The position numbers and the translations under genes were made by a program. Under the pieces are notes generated by a model. That model had not been told where the DNA came from. It did no database searches and was given only the letters and a program-made list of their open reading frames with translations. Of a stretch of 64,000 bases of DNA, positions 41,322 through 50,045 are shown piece after piece. Source of the stretch: DASUBN01 sp964584665 (GTDB lineage: Bacteria > Pseudomonadota > Gammaproteobacteria > Natronospirales > REEB76). Numbering within the stretch: the first letter of the stretch is position 1; each line of letters opens with the position of its first letter. The DNA is taken from positions 62,001-126,000 of the forward strand of contig CAZPAO010000002.1 of the NCBI GenBank assembly GCA_964584665.1, read 5' to 3'.

Positions 41322-42151
41322 GGCGCGACCCTCGCGTGGGCGCCCTGCCGCTCGAGCCAGGTCTTCAGCACCAGGGTCACGAACGCCAGCAGCGTGAGAA
41401 GTGAGGCGACGGCGAAGGCCGCCGAGAAGTTGTATTCGTTGTAGAGCACTTCCACGTGCAGCGGCAGCGTGTTGGTCTCGCCCCGCACGTGGCCGGAGAC
41501 CACGGACACCGCGCCGAACTCGCCCATGGCACGGGCGTTGCAGAGCACGATGCCGTACAGCAGCGCGAGCTTGGCGCGCGGCAAGGTCACCCGGAACAAG
41601 ATCTGCCAGCCGCTGGCGCCCATCAGGCGTGCGGCCTCCTCCTCGTCCCGCCCCTGCTCCTGCATGTAGGGGATGAGTTCGCGCGCGATGAAGGGCAGCG
41701 TCACGAAGGTGGTGGCGAGCACGATGCCGGGCCAGGCGAAGATCACCTTCCAGTCGTGCTGTTCCAGCCAGGAGCCCAGCCAGCCGTTGCGGCCGAATAC
41801 CAGCACGAACACGAGGCCGGCGATCACCGGCGAGATGGCGAAGGGCAGGTCGATGAGGCTGATGAGCAGGGATTTCCCGGGGAAGCGGAACTTGGCCACG
41901 CACCAGGCGGCGGCCACGCCGAACACCAGGTTGAGGGGGATCACCACCGCGGTGGTGGCGAGGGTGAGCCAGATGGCGGAGCGTGCCGCCGGGTCCGTGA
42001 AGGAGGCGAAGTAGGCGCCGAGGCCCTTGCGCAAGGCCTCGCCGAACACCGCCACCAGCGGGCCCACCAGGAATAGCAGCAGGAACAGCACCACCACGCC
42101 GAGCAGCGTGGCGCGCACCCAGTTGAAACGGAACTCGGATGGGGCGCGCAT
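41318..42151 (-). CDS. cysW: sulfate ABC transporter permease CysW
   Basis: 277 residues. ATG 42151 overlaps the cysT stop by one base (TGATG). Six predicted helices and the permease EAA loop EEEAARLMGASGWQILFRVTLPRAKLALLYG, then ARAMGEFGAVSVVSGH and a CysW-like ending. It pairs with CysT to form the membrane pore. Its in-frame codons upstream of 42151 lie inside cysT and are not used. Confidence 0.93.
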   Translation of the reverse strand: MRAPSEFRFNWVRATLLGVVVLFLLLFLVGPLVAVFGEALRKGLGAYFASFTDPAARSAIWLTLATTAVVIPLNLVFGVAAAWCVAKFRFPGKSLLISLIDLPFAISPVIAGLVFVLVFGRNGWLGSWLEQHDWKVIFAWPGIVLATTFVTLPFIARELIPYMQEQGRDEEEAARLMGASGWQILFRVTLPRAKLALLYGIVLCNARAMGEFGAVSVVSGHVRGETNTLPLHVEVLYNEYNFSAAFAVASLLTLLAFVTLVLKTWLERQGAHARVAP

Positions 42152-43023
42152 CAGGCCTCCTTCCGCGCCAGCCACTTCAGCGAGTGCTTCTGCAGCAGGT
42201 TGATGGCGAGCAGCAGGGCGAACGAGGCCAGCAGCATCACCATGGCGATGACGGCGGCGCCGGTGTAGTCGAACTCCTCCAGCTTGGTGATGATGAGGAG
42301 CGAGGTGATCTCGGTCTTGAACGGCAGGTTGCCGGAGATGAACACGATGGAACCGTACTCGCCGATGCCGCGGGCGAAAGCGAGCGAGAAGCCGGTGATG
42401 AGCGAGGGCAGCGTGAGCGGGAACACGACCCGGATCATCACCTGGCCCGGGCTCGCGCCGAGGCTGGACGCGGCATCCGAGAGTTCGCTCGCCAGCTCCT
42501 CGAAGGCCGGTTGCAGGGTGCGCACCACGAAGGGCAGGCCGATGAACACCATGGCGACGGTGACGCCGGTGGGGGTATAGGCCACCGGCCAGCCGATGCT
42601 CGCCATGAACCGGCCCAAGGGGCCTTCCGGCGCGAAGATGGCGGTCAAGGCGATGCCTGAGACCGCCGTCGGCAGCGCGAAAGGCAGGTCCACGATGGCG
42701 TCCAGGAAACGCCGGCCCGGGAAGCGGTAGCGCACCAGCACCCAGGCGGTGAGGAAGCCGAACACCGCGTTCACCAGCGCCGCGATGGCGGCGGAGGTGA
42801 AGGTGAGCCTCAAGGATGCCAGCACCCGCGGCGAGGTGAGCACCGCGCCCCAAGCGTGCCAGCCCCCGCCCAGGGACTTGAGGGCCAGTGCCGTGAGCGG
42901 GATGAACAGGATGAGGCTGAGGTACACCAGCGTATACCCCAGCGAAAGGCCGAAGCCCGGCAGCACGTCGCGGTTGCGCCGCGACGTGCTACGGGTGGTC
43001 ATGGCTTCGGCGCTAGCGCTCAC
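42151..43023 (-). CDS. cysT: sulfate ABC transporter permease CysT
   Basis: 290 residues from a GTG at 43023 overlapping the sbp stop (GTGA). Six helices and the EAA loop LSDAASSLGASPGQVMIRVVFPLTLPSLITG, then ARGIGEYGSIVFISGN as in CysT/CysU. Also known as cysU. Two ATGs lie 8 codons in but lack a better site. Translation of all four genes is coupled by overlaps. Confidence 0.93.
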   Translation of the reverse strand: MSASAEAMTTRSTSRRNRDVLPGFGLSLGYTLVYLSLILFIPLTALALKSLGGGWHAWGAVLTSPRVLASLRLTFTSAAIAALVNAVFGFLTAWVLVRYRFPGRRFLDAIVDLPFALPTAVSGIALTAIFAPEGPLGRFMASIGWPVAYTPTGVTVAMVFIGLPFVVRTLQPAFEELASELSDAASSLGASPGQVMIRVVFPLTLPSLITGFSLAFARGIGEYGSIVFISGNLPFKTEITSLLIITKLEEFDYTGAAVIAMVMLLASFALLLAINLLQKHSLKWLARKEA

Positions 43024-44093
43024 TGTGCGCCCGAGCCGCCGGCATAGATCTGGTCGAACACACCGCCGTCATCGAAGTGGGTCTTCTGGGCCGTCTGCCA
43101 GCCGCCGAAGGCGCTGATGTCGAACAGGCGGATCTTGGGGAAGCGCGCCAAGTCCTTCGGGTCCGCGTCCTTGGGAGAGACGGGGCGGTAGTAGTTGGCG
43201 GCGATGAGCTTCTGCCCCGCCGGCGAATACAGATACTTGAGGTAGGCCTCCGCCACCGCGCGGGTGCCGTGCCGGTCCACGTTGTGGTCCACCACCGCCA
43301 CCGGCGGCTGGGCCAGCACGCTCACGGGCGGCGCCACGATCTCGAGCTTGTCGGCGCCGAGTTCGTTGATGGCGAGGAAGGCCTCGTTCTCCCAGGCGAT
43401 GAGCACGTCGCCCATGCCGCGCTGCACGAAGGTGTTGGTGGAGCCGCGGGCGCCGGAGTCCAGCACCGGCACGTGCTTGTAGAGTTCGGCCACGAAGGCG
43501 CGGGCCTTGTCCTGGGCAGCCTTCACCTTGGCCGCAGCCTTGGGGTCGCTCAGCTGCTTCAGGTCGCCGCCCAACTCATGGTCCAGCACCGAGCCCCAGG
43601 CCGCGAGGTAGTTCCAGCGCGCGCCGCCGGAGGTCTTCGGGTTGGGCGTGATCACCTGCACGCCGGGTTTGATGAGGTCGGCCCAGTCATGGATGCCCTT
43701 GGGGTTGCCCTTGCGCACCAGGAACACGATGGTGGAAGTGTAGGGGGCGCTGTCGTCCGGCAGGCGCTTCTGCCAGTCCGGCGCGATGAGCTTGTTCTGG
43801 GCGATGGCGTCCACGTCGTAAGCGAGAGCCAGCGTCACCACGTCCGCATCGAGGCCGTCGATGACGGCACGAGCCTGTTTGCCGGAACCGCCGTGGGACT
43901 GGTGGATCACCACGTCCTGGCCGGTCTTGGCCTTCCAGTCCGCACTGAAGGCGGCGTTGTAGGCCTCGTAGAACTCGCGGGTCGGGTCATAGGAGACGTT
44001 GAGCAGTTCCACCGGCGCGGCGGCGCTGCTGAGGACAGGGCTCAGGGCGGCTGCCAGCAGCAAGGCGGCGGTGATGACGGTACGCAGGCGCAT
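43020..44093 (-). CDS. sbp: periplasmic sulfate-binding protein
   Basis: About 357 residues from ATG 44093 with GGAGAAAG upstream. Signal peptide ends SSAAA. The mature protein shows the sulfate-binding protein blocks LLNVSYDPTREFYEAYN, HQSHGGSGKQARAVIDGLDADVVTLAL and PNPKTSGGARWNYLAAWG (the SGGARW segment contacts the anion). It delivers sulfate to CysTWA. Sbp and CysP (thiosulfate) are hard to separate by sequence alone. First gene of the operon, transcribed from a perfect sigma-54 promoter about 45 bases upstream. Confidence 0.92.
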   Translation of the reverse strand: MRLRTVITAALLLAAALSPVLSSAAAPVELLNVSYDPTREFYEAYNAAFSADWKAKTGQDVVIHQSHGGSGKQARAVIDGLDADVVTLALAYDVDAIAQNKLIAPDWQKRLPDDSAPYTSTIVFLVRKGNPKGIHDWADLIKPGVQVITPNPKTSGGARWNYLAAWGSVLDHELGGDLKQLSDPKAAAKVKAAQDKARAFVAELYKHVPVLDSGARGSTNTFVQRGMGDVLIAWENEAFLAINELGADKLEIVAPPVSVLAQPPVAVVDHNVDRHGTRAVAEAYLKYLYSPAGQKLIAANYYRPVSPKDADPKDLARFPKIRLFDISAFGGWQTAQKTHFDDGGVFDQIYAGGSGAQ

Positions 44094-44134
44094 GTTCTTT
44101 CTCCGTGCGGATAAGGGGTGCACACCCTATACCT

Positions 44135-44151
44135 AGCAAGCATCGTGCCAA
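44135..44151 (-). promoter_or_regulatory. sigma-54 promoter of sbp-cysTWA
   Basis: Minus strand TTGGCACGATGCTTGCT, a full match to the -24/-12 consensus YTGGCACGRNNNTTGCW. The start site would be about 44125, giving a 30-base leader. An imperfect inverted repeat at 44175-44200 (CTCGTTATG / CATCGAG) is a candidate upstream activator site. The gene for a sigma-54 activator starts 114 bases away on the other strand. Confidence 0.85.
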
Positions 44152-44264
44152 GTTTAAAAATCCTTTTAAAACAACTCGTTATGAAATAGCCCGCATCGAG
44201 CTTATGGATAAAAGCGGTATTTGGTTATTTTTATGATTAAATAAAACAATTCCTCTATTCATAT

Positions 44265-45818
44265 ATGACGAATATGACGACCCCAAAACCCCTGATCTTG
44301 GAACTGTGGCGCGAGGTGGGCCGGCATGCGGCCTTCGGCGATTCCGCCGCGGAACTGCTGAGACTGCTCTCGCCCCACCTGCCGGTGGAGGCGCTGGTGC
44401 TGGTGCACCTCCTGCCGGAGACCCATGCCGTCGAGGTGATGGTCCATGAACAGCGCGGCACGCCCCATACGGAAAACCGTGAGCCGCTGCGCCTCGGCGA
44501 ACCGGGCTATGCCGCGCTCAAGCGCTGGTGCGGCCGCAGCGAAGTGGCGCGCTTCGGGGAGCCGCGGGACTGGCCGGCGCCCCTCGCCGCGCTCGGGCTC
44601 GGCTACGCGGAACGGGAAGTGCTGGCAGCGCCCCTGGGTGACGCCCACGCGCCCACCGGCGTGGTGCTGTTCGTGGCCGCGGCGAAGAAGAAGTTCACGA
44701 AGGAAGACGTGAAGCTCGCCGCCACCCTGCTGGATGCATTCAGCGCCGCCATGGACAACCACATCCGCCTGAAGGAGATGGCGCGCCTGAAGGACGCCGC
44801 CGAGGCGGACCGCCAGTCCCTGCTGGCGCGGCTCGGCCGCGAAGCCTTGGAAGACGACATCGTCGGTTCCAGCAGCGGACTCAAACCCGTGATGCAACGG
44901 GTCGCCATGGTGGCGACCTCGGACGCTTCGGTGCTGATCCTGGGTGAGACCGGCGCCGGCAAGGAGGTGGTGGCCCGCGCCATCCATACCCGCTCCACCC
45001 GCGCCGCCGGACCCTTCATCCGCGTGAACTGCGGCGCCATCTCGCCGGAACTCATAGATTCGGAACTCTTCGGCCACGAGAAAGGCAGCTTCACCGGCGC
45101 CGTGGCACAGCGCCGCGGCTGGTTCGAGCGGGCCGACGGCGGCACCCTGTTCCTGGACGAGGTGGCGGAACTCCCCGCCTCCGCCCAGGTGCGCCTATTG
45201 CGCGTGCTACAGGACGGCCGCTTCCACCGTGTCGGCGGCGAGAAGGAGATCGAGGTGGACGTGCGCATAGTCGCCGCCACCCACCGCGACATGGCCGCCA
45301 TGGTGCAGCACCGCCAGTTCCGCGAAGACCTTTGGTATCGGATCGCGGTCTTCCCGATCATCCTGCCACCCCTGCGTGAACGGCAAGACGACATCCCGGA
45401 GCTCGCCCTGCACTTCGCGCGGCGCGCCTCGCGCCGGCTCGGCCTGCCGCCCTGCGAACCGACCCTCGCCGACATCGCCCTGCTCAAGGGCTATCCCTGG
45501 CCCGGCAACGTGCGGGAGATGTCCTCGGTGCTGGAACGGGCCGCGATCCTCGGCCAGGGCGAGCGCCTGGCGGTGGCGGCGGCCCTGGGACTGGATGTGA
45601 ATCCCGCCCTGCCCGCCGGCAAAACCGCAACCGCCGGCGGTGTCGCCAGCCTGGACGCAGCCATCAAGGAGCACATCCAGGCCACCCTGCGCCATACCCG
45701 CGGCCGGGTCTCCGGTGAGCACGGTGCCGCGGCGCTGCTCAAGGTCAACGCCAACACGCTGCGCGCCAAGATGCGCAAGCTCAAGATCGAGGCGCGCGGC
45801 TTCAAAAAGGCTGGTTGA
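44265..45818 (+). CDS. sigma-54-dependent transcriptional activator
   Basis: 517 residues. The N-terminal GAF-like sensory domain (about 10-170) is followed by a short coiled coil. The AAA+ domain (about 200-435) has Walker A GETGAGKE, the sigma-54 contact loop GSFTGA (a GAFTGA variant), Walker B TLFLDEVAELP, and RVGGEKEIEVDVRIVAATHRD. A Fis-type helix-turn-helix lies at the C-terminus (GAAALLKVNANTLRAKMRKL). It resembles NorR-like regulators. With the perfect sigma-54 promoter in the shared spacer, it most likely activates the sulfate transporter operon, perhaps during sulfur limitation; the signal sensed by the GAF domain is unknown. The ribosome site is poor. Confidence 0.9.
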   Translation: MTNMTTPKPLILELWREVGRHAAFGDSAAELLRLLSPHLPVEALVLVHLLPETHAVEVMVHEQRGTPHTENREPLRLGEPGYAALKRWCGRSEVARFGEPRDWPAPLAALGLGYAEREVLAAPLGDAHAPTGVVLFVAAAKKKFTKEDVKLAATLLDAFSAAMDNHIRLKEMARLKDAAEADRQSLLARLGREALEDDIVGSSSGLKPVMQRVAMVATSDASVLILGETGAGKEVVARAIHTRSTRAAGPFIRVNCGAISPELIDSELFGHEKGSFTGAVAQRRGWFERADGGTLFLDEVAELPASAQVRLLRVLQDGRFHRVGGEKEIEVDVRIVAATHRDMAAMVQHRQFREDLWYRIAVFPIILPPLRERQDDIPELALHFARRASRRLGLPPCEPTLADIALLKGYPWPGNVREMSSVLERAAILGQGERLAVAAALGLDVNPALPAGKTATAGGVASLDAAIKEHIQATLRHTRGRVSGEHGAAALLKVNANTLRAKMRKLKIEARGFKKAG

Positions 45819-45829
45819 GCCTGAAAAGA

Positions 45830-45861
45830 AAAGGCCCACCCTCTTCCGAGGGTGGGCCTTT
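45830..45861. terminator. bidirectional terminator between convergent genes
   Basis: Stem AAAGGCCCACCCTC / GAGGGTGGGCCTTT with a TTCC loop, T- and A-runs on both sides. Serves the sigma-54 activator gene and the DUF885 gene. Confidence 0.9.
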
Positions 45862-45872
45862 CTCGTCCTTGA

Positions 45873-47648
45873 TTACTGTTTCGTGGCGAGTTGGCTCGGG
45901 ATGAAGATGTCATCCACCGCCTTCTTCATCAGGTCCGGCGGCAAGAGGCCTTGGGCCAGCAGGAAGTCATTGAACTTCTGCCGGTCGAAGGCCGGCCCCA
46001 GCTTCACCTCGGTCTCGCCGCGCAGCTGCATGATGCGGGAGTAGCCGTAGTAATAGGCCGTGGCCTGGCCCGGAGAGATGAAGGTGTAGCGGTCCACCTC
46101 CGACTTGGCGAGGGCCGGCGACAGGCCCACCTCACGCTGCAGGAACTGGCGCGCCGCTTCCGGCGTCGTCATCCCCAGGTTCAGCATCGGGTCGAGGATG
46201 GCACGGGCCGCCCGTTGCAGGCGCATCTGCAGGGTGATGAGCTGGCCTTCGAGGGGCTCGTAGGGCTGCATCTCCGCCTCGGAGTAGAGGCCCCAGCCCT
46301 CCACGTTGGCGCTGTTGAAGGCGAAGAGGGCGCGGGCGATGGACACACCGTGCTCCACCATGGAGGCGAACTGCAGCTCATGGCCGGGACGCGCCTCGTG
46401 GGCGGTCAGGGTCCAGCCGGCGGCATCGAAGGTGAAGTCGTCGAACTTCTGCGGCGCCTGGCCTTCCTTGGGCGGCAGGTTCAGGGGCAGCACGAACTCG
46501 CCGTATTCCCCGGTGTTGCCGATGAGCCGCGGCGGCACCATGTGCGGGGCCGGGGTGGCGGCGGTCTCGGCGTCGGAAGCGAGGCGGATCGAGGCCTTGC
46601 GGTCCGGCAGCGTCACGACGTGTTGCTGACGGATGATGTCCTCGAGGGCAGCGAGGCGCTGCTGGTAGAAGGGCAGGATCGCGTCGCCGGTGATCTGCTG
46701 CTTCTTCAACTCGCGGATGACGTCGCGGTAGTCGGTGCTCTTGTAGCCCTTCTGCGCCGCCACCAGCGGCGCCAGCGCCTCCATCTGGTGCTGGATCTCG
46801 GTGAAGGAGAACTGCGCCATGGCCATGAGCTGCTCCGGCGCGATGTCCACGCCCACCTGCTTCAGGTTGTCGGCATAGATCGCCGGCGGCAGGCGGTTCT
46901 CCTGGCGCGCGCGCGGCAGCACGTTCTTGGTCACCCAGTCGTTGTACTCCTGGTTCTGCTTCTCCAGCCTGGCGTAGTCGTCCTGCCAGCCGTCCAGCCC
47001 GCTCGCCGTGAAGAGCTGCTTGATGCCCTGCATGTACTGGGTGGTGTTGTCGATGTTCTGCTTCACCTCCTCCACGTAGGGGCCGGTGAGCTTCTTGTTG
47101 CCGAAGCCCTCGGCGGTGCGCTGCTCGGCCAGCAGCGTGAGCGCGGTGACGCCCTTGGCGTCGCCGGCATAGAGCTTGAAGCGGGTCAGCGCCGACTTCT
47201 GCCGCTCCTTCGCCACCTGCGGGTCCAGCAGGAAGCGGATGCCGCTGAACTCTATCTGCGCCACGTCGATGTAGTTCAGCATGTAGTCGTGCTGCAGCTC
47301 GTTGCTGTGCTGGTTCTTCTCGGAGGAGTCGATGAGGATCTGCAGGTCCTGCTTCACCAGCGGGTCACGGGTGGTCTTGAAGCGCTTCTTCAGTTCCGCC
47401 AGGGCCGCTGCGCCGGCCTGCTGGCCGCGCTCGTAGACCCCGGGCTTCAGGTCGAAGATCTTGTCGTCGAGCCCGTCCACGCCGGTGCGGCCGGCGAACT
47501 CGGGGGCGAACTGGGCCGTCACCTTCAGCGGGATCATGGCGTTCTGGTTGCTCTCCTTGACCCAGGCCTGCTCGTCCGCCTGGGCGGCGGCGGCGGCCAA
47601 GAGCGCGCCGATGCAAAGGCCAAGCGCATGTTTCGTAAGGCGTTTCAT
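45873..47648 (-). CDS. DUF885-family putative metallopeptidase
   Basis: 591 residues from ATG 47648 with GAGGGAAG about 7 bases upstream; the frame extends beyond 47700 without family features. Signal peptide ends AAAQA, so periplasmic. The catalytic-looking motif LTAHEARPGHELQ (HExxPGH type) and GWGLYSEAEM are the conserved blocks of DUF885, which is related to M32/gluzincin-like peptidases by motif. Further block PGQATAYYYGYSRIMQLR near the C-terminus is also typical. Substrate unknown. Monocistronic between a terminator and a GGDEF gene. Confidence 0.88.
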   Translation of the reverse strand: MKRLTKHALGLCIGALLAAAAAQADEQAWVKESNQNAMIPLKVTAQFAPEFAGRTGVDGLDDKIFDLKPGVYERGQQAGAAALAELKKRFKTTRDPLVKQDLQILIDSSEKNQHSNELQHDYMLNYIDVAQIEFSGIRFLLDPQVAKERQKSALTRFKLYAGDAKGVTALTLLAEQRTAEGFGNKKLTGPYVEEVKQNIDNTTQYMQGIKQLFTASGLDGWQDDYARLEKQNQEYNDWVTKNVLPRARQENRLPPAIYADNLKQVGVDIAPEQLMAMAQFSFTEIQHQMEALAPLVAAQKGYKSTDYRDVIRELKKQQITGDAILPFYQQRLAALEDIIRQQHVVTLPDRKASIRLASDAETAATPAPHMVPPRLIGNTGEYGEFVLPLNLPPKEGQAPQKFDDFTFDAAGWTLTAHEARPGHELQFASMVEHGVSIARALFAFNSANVEGWGLYSEAEMQPYEPLEGQLITLQMRLQRAARAILDPMLNLGMTTPEAARQFLQREVGLSPALAKSEVDRYTFISPGQATAYYYGYSRIMQLRGETEVKLGPAFDRQKFNDFLLAQGLLPPDLMKKAVDDIFIPSQLATKQ

Positions 47649-47766
47649 GGGGACTTCCCTCAGGTGACGGTTATATGGAGACCACAGCATCGGCCGCGGC
47701 CTAGATACATAGACCGCGGGGGCGAGCCGGGGTGCCCGCATCCGGGAGGATTTTTACGCGGGGAAC

Positions 47767-49029
47767 TCAGGTCGTGGCGTCGCCCATGTCCGCTCCGGGG
47801 GGCGGCGCGGTCTTGTGGATGCGCTTCTGCTCGTACATGGCCCGGTCGGCGATGTTCACCGCGACACGCAGGCTCGCGAGGTCGGTGTAATCGGCGCCGC
47901 CGGTGCTCACTTCCAGGGCCAGCGGCACCTGCTTCGGCGCGAACACCATCGGCGGCGTGTCGTGCAGCAACTCGTTCAGGCGCGGCGCCACGCTGGCATA
48001 GGTGGCGCCGGGCAGGAGCAGCAGGAACTCGTCGCCGCCCCAGCGGTAGAGCTGGTCGGCGGGCCGCAAGCCGCCGCGCAGGGTGGTGACGAAGTGACGC
48101 AACAACTCGTCGCCCGCCTCGTGGCCGTGGCTGTCGTTGACGCGCTTCAGGTTGTCCAGATCAAAGATGAAGACAGACCCGAAAGTGGAGCCGGCGCTCT
48201 GCAGGAACACGCCGCGGGTGAAGGCCAGCCGGTTGTAGACGCCCGTGAGGGGATCCGTGAGGGATTCGTGCAGCAGCTTCTCGTGGGCCACCGCCAGCTC
48301 CGCATGGGCGGCGTTGGTCTCGCGGCGCGCATCCTCCAGCAGCATCAGCACCATGCCGCAGGCGAGCAGGATCTGCAGCAGCGCGTCCAGGTAGCCGTTG
48401 TAGCGGTCGAGCTGGTCCACGAAGGCGCTGAGCAGCGCCGGCAGGCTGTGCTGCATCTTATATATACCGAGTCCGTAGCAGCACCAGAGCAGGCCATACA
48501 GGATGAAGGTGGTGGCGGTGACCTCCGCCCCCAGGCTGCGCCGGATGCGCGGCAGCCGGAGCAGACGGAACGCTGAATACGCGAGGCCGAGGATGCTGAG
48601 CACGCTCTGCAGGAGGAGCAGGCGCGCGAGGTCGCCGGACCAGGGCACGCTCGCCAAGGTGCAGATCAACACCGCCAGCGCGCCCTGCTGCAGGAAGCGC
48701 GGCGGCAGCTTGCCGTCCACGTATTCGAGGGTGCCGGCCAGCAGCAGCAGCAGGAAAGAGAGCTTGGAGGCTTGGTACAGGAGCAGCACTGAACCGTTGA
48801 GGAGGGTATTGGACGGGGTGAGGTGCGGCAGGCCGTAGAAGCCCACCGCGAGGAACAGGAGTGCCGCCAAGAGCGCCACCCAGCCCTGGGTCCAGAGGCG
48901 GAAGAAGCGGGAGCGACGGCCGGCATGCTGCTTGAGGAGGAAGAAGAAAAACCATAGCAGCGCGCTGATGCCGATCTGCACGCACAGACCGATCAACGCG
49001 ATCAGGCTCCAAAGTTCCTTCTCTGTCAC
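47767..49029 (-). CDS. membrane diguanylate cyclase (GGDEF), copy 1
   Basis: About 420 residues from a GTG at 49029 (VTEKELWSLIALIG); the longer frame upstream runs through the neighbouring promoter and gene and is not credible. Seven or eight membrane helices make up residues 1-235, then a short coiled coil (DARRETNAAHAELAVAHEKL) and the GGDEF domain: DPLTGVYNRLAF, FDLDNLKRVNDSHGH, RWGGDEFLLLLPG. The product-inhibition I-site RxxD lies five residues before GGDEF (RPAD). It makes cyclic di-GMP from two GTP. Paralogue of the gene at 50046 with the same layout. The divergent secreted-protein gene starts 175 bases away. Confidence 0.9.
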   Translation of the reverse strand: MTEKELWSLIALIGLCVQIGISALLWFFFFLLKQHAGRRSRFFRLWTQGWVALLAALLFLAVGFYGLPHLTPSNTLLNGSVLLLYQASKLSFLLLLLAGTLEYVDGKLPPRFLQQGALAVLICTLASVPWSGDLARLLLLQSVLSILGLAYSAFRLLRLPRIRRSLGAEVTATTFILYGLLWCCYGLGIYKMQHSLPALLSAFVDQLDRYNGYLDALLQILLACGMVLMLLEDARRETNAAHAELAVAHEKLLHESLTDPLTGVYNRLAFTRGVFLQSAGSTFGSVFIFDLDNLKRVNDSHGHEAGDELLRHFVTTLRGGLRPADQLYRWGGDEFLLLLPGATYASVAPRLNELLHDTPPMVFAPKQVPLALEVSTGGADYTDLASLRVAVNIADRAMYEQKRIHKTAPPPGADMGDATT

Positions 49030-49204
49030 TTCCAGCACACCCCTTGAGGCACGGAAAGTATAGGCGCCAACCGGCGGAAGTGTGGGCGAGATGCCCTCCT
49101 GGACCCGGTCTATACTTGCCGGGCCGCGACCCGGGCAGGCCAGACATGACAGCCTGTCGCGACACCGGATCCGAGGGTGAAAACAAAATCTGGGGGATAT
49201 ACGC

Positions 49205-50005
49205 ATGATCTCGAATATGCAGGCCCTACGCAGCATCCTGCTCCCGGCCCTATTGCTGGGCGGCAGCGTGGCCCAGGCCGACACCGGCAGTGACTGGCTC
49301 GCCAAGCTGACGGCCCCGCCCAAGACCCTGGCGGATGCCCAGGCCCAGTGCGGCGAGAACGCGCCGCATCCCTGGACCTGGGACAAGTTCTCGGACCAGA
49401 TCCAGGCCGCCTCGGACAAGCTGGAGACTGCCGCGCGCGCCAAGATGTCGGACCCGAAGTACCAGCAGGAGTTGGCGGAGAAATCCATGGCCGCCTCCAT
49501 GGACCCGCAATCGGCCATGGCGCAGATGCAATACGCCCAGTACATCTCGGGCCTCGGCACCTCCTCGCCCGATGTGACGGGTGAGAAGCTCTTCGATCCC
49601 CTGTACGAGAAAGCCCAGGCGGATGCCGCCGCGGCCGTGAAGGCGAACAATGCCAAGATCAGCAAATGCCCCAAGGTCCCGGGCGGCGAAGACGGTCCCT
49701 ACCCCGCGCCTTTCTGCCAGAAGCCCATCGATGCGGACAGCGCCGTGAAGAAGAACGCCGTCGCCAACCAGTATCTGGCCTCCGTGGCAAAGGCCTGGCC
49801 GGGTCATCTGAAAGACGCCCAGGACTATTTCAAGAAGATCAACGTGGTGCCGGATGGGGTGGACCCGAGCAACATGAACGTGCAGATACAGCGGGACAAC
49901 ATCCCCATGCAGGAACTGGGATCGGTGAAGAAGATGTCTGAGTTGTCCGAGAAGGCCTGCCAGAACGCGGTCGAGATCGCCAACCTCTACGTCAGCGGCG
50001 GATGA
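49205..50005 (+). CDS. secreted protein between two GGDEF genes
   Basis: 266 residues. ATG 49205 with GGGGGA about 8 bases upstream; a TATACT sits at 49112-49117. Signal peptide ends SVAQA. The mature part is helical and charged, with Gln/Ala-rich segments (MAASMDPQSAMAQMQYAQY) and four cysteines (QCGENAP, KCPKVPGG, FCQKP, ACQNAV) that could form two disulfides. No family recognised. It lies between two paralogous membrane diguanylate cyclase genes, both on the minus strand, which is suggestive of a shared function but proves nothing. Confidence 0.65.
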   Translation: MISNMQALRSILLPALLLGGSVAQADTGSDWLAKLTAPPKTLADAQAQCGENAPHPWTWDKFSDQIQAASDKLETAARAKMSDPKYQQELAEKSMAASMDPQSAMAQMQYAQYISGLGTSSPDVTGEKLFDPLYEKAQADAAAAVKANNAKISKCPKVPGGEDGPYPAPFCQKPIDADSAVKKNAVANQYLASVAKAWPGHLKDAQDYFKKINVVPDGVDPSNMNVQIQRDNIPMQELGSVKKMSELSEKACQNAVEIANLYVSGG

Positions 50006-50045
50006 TGCCGGGACCCGTCGGCGCCACGGGGCGCCGGCGGGCCGC

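Noticed and set aside
45891..48089. 732-codon open frame opposite the DUF885 gene
   Set aside because: Crosses the DUF885 gene and into the GGDEF gene; no start signal and no family pattern.
49030..49674. N-terminal extension of the GGDEF protein to 49674
   Set aside because: Would cross the divergent promoter and the secreted-protein gene; the GTG at 49029 starts directly at the first membrane helix.
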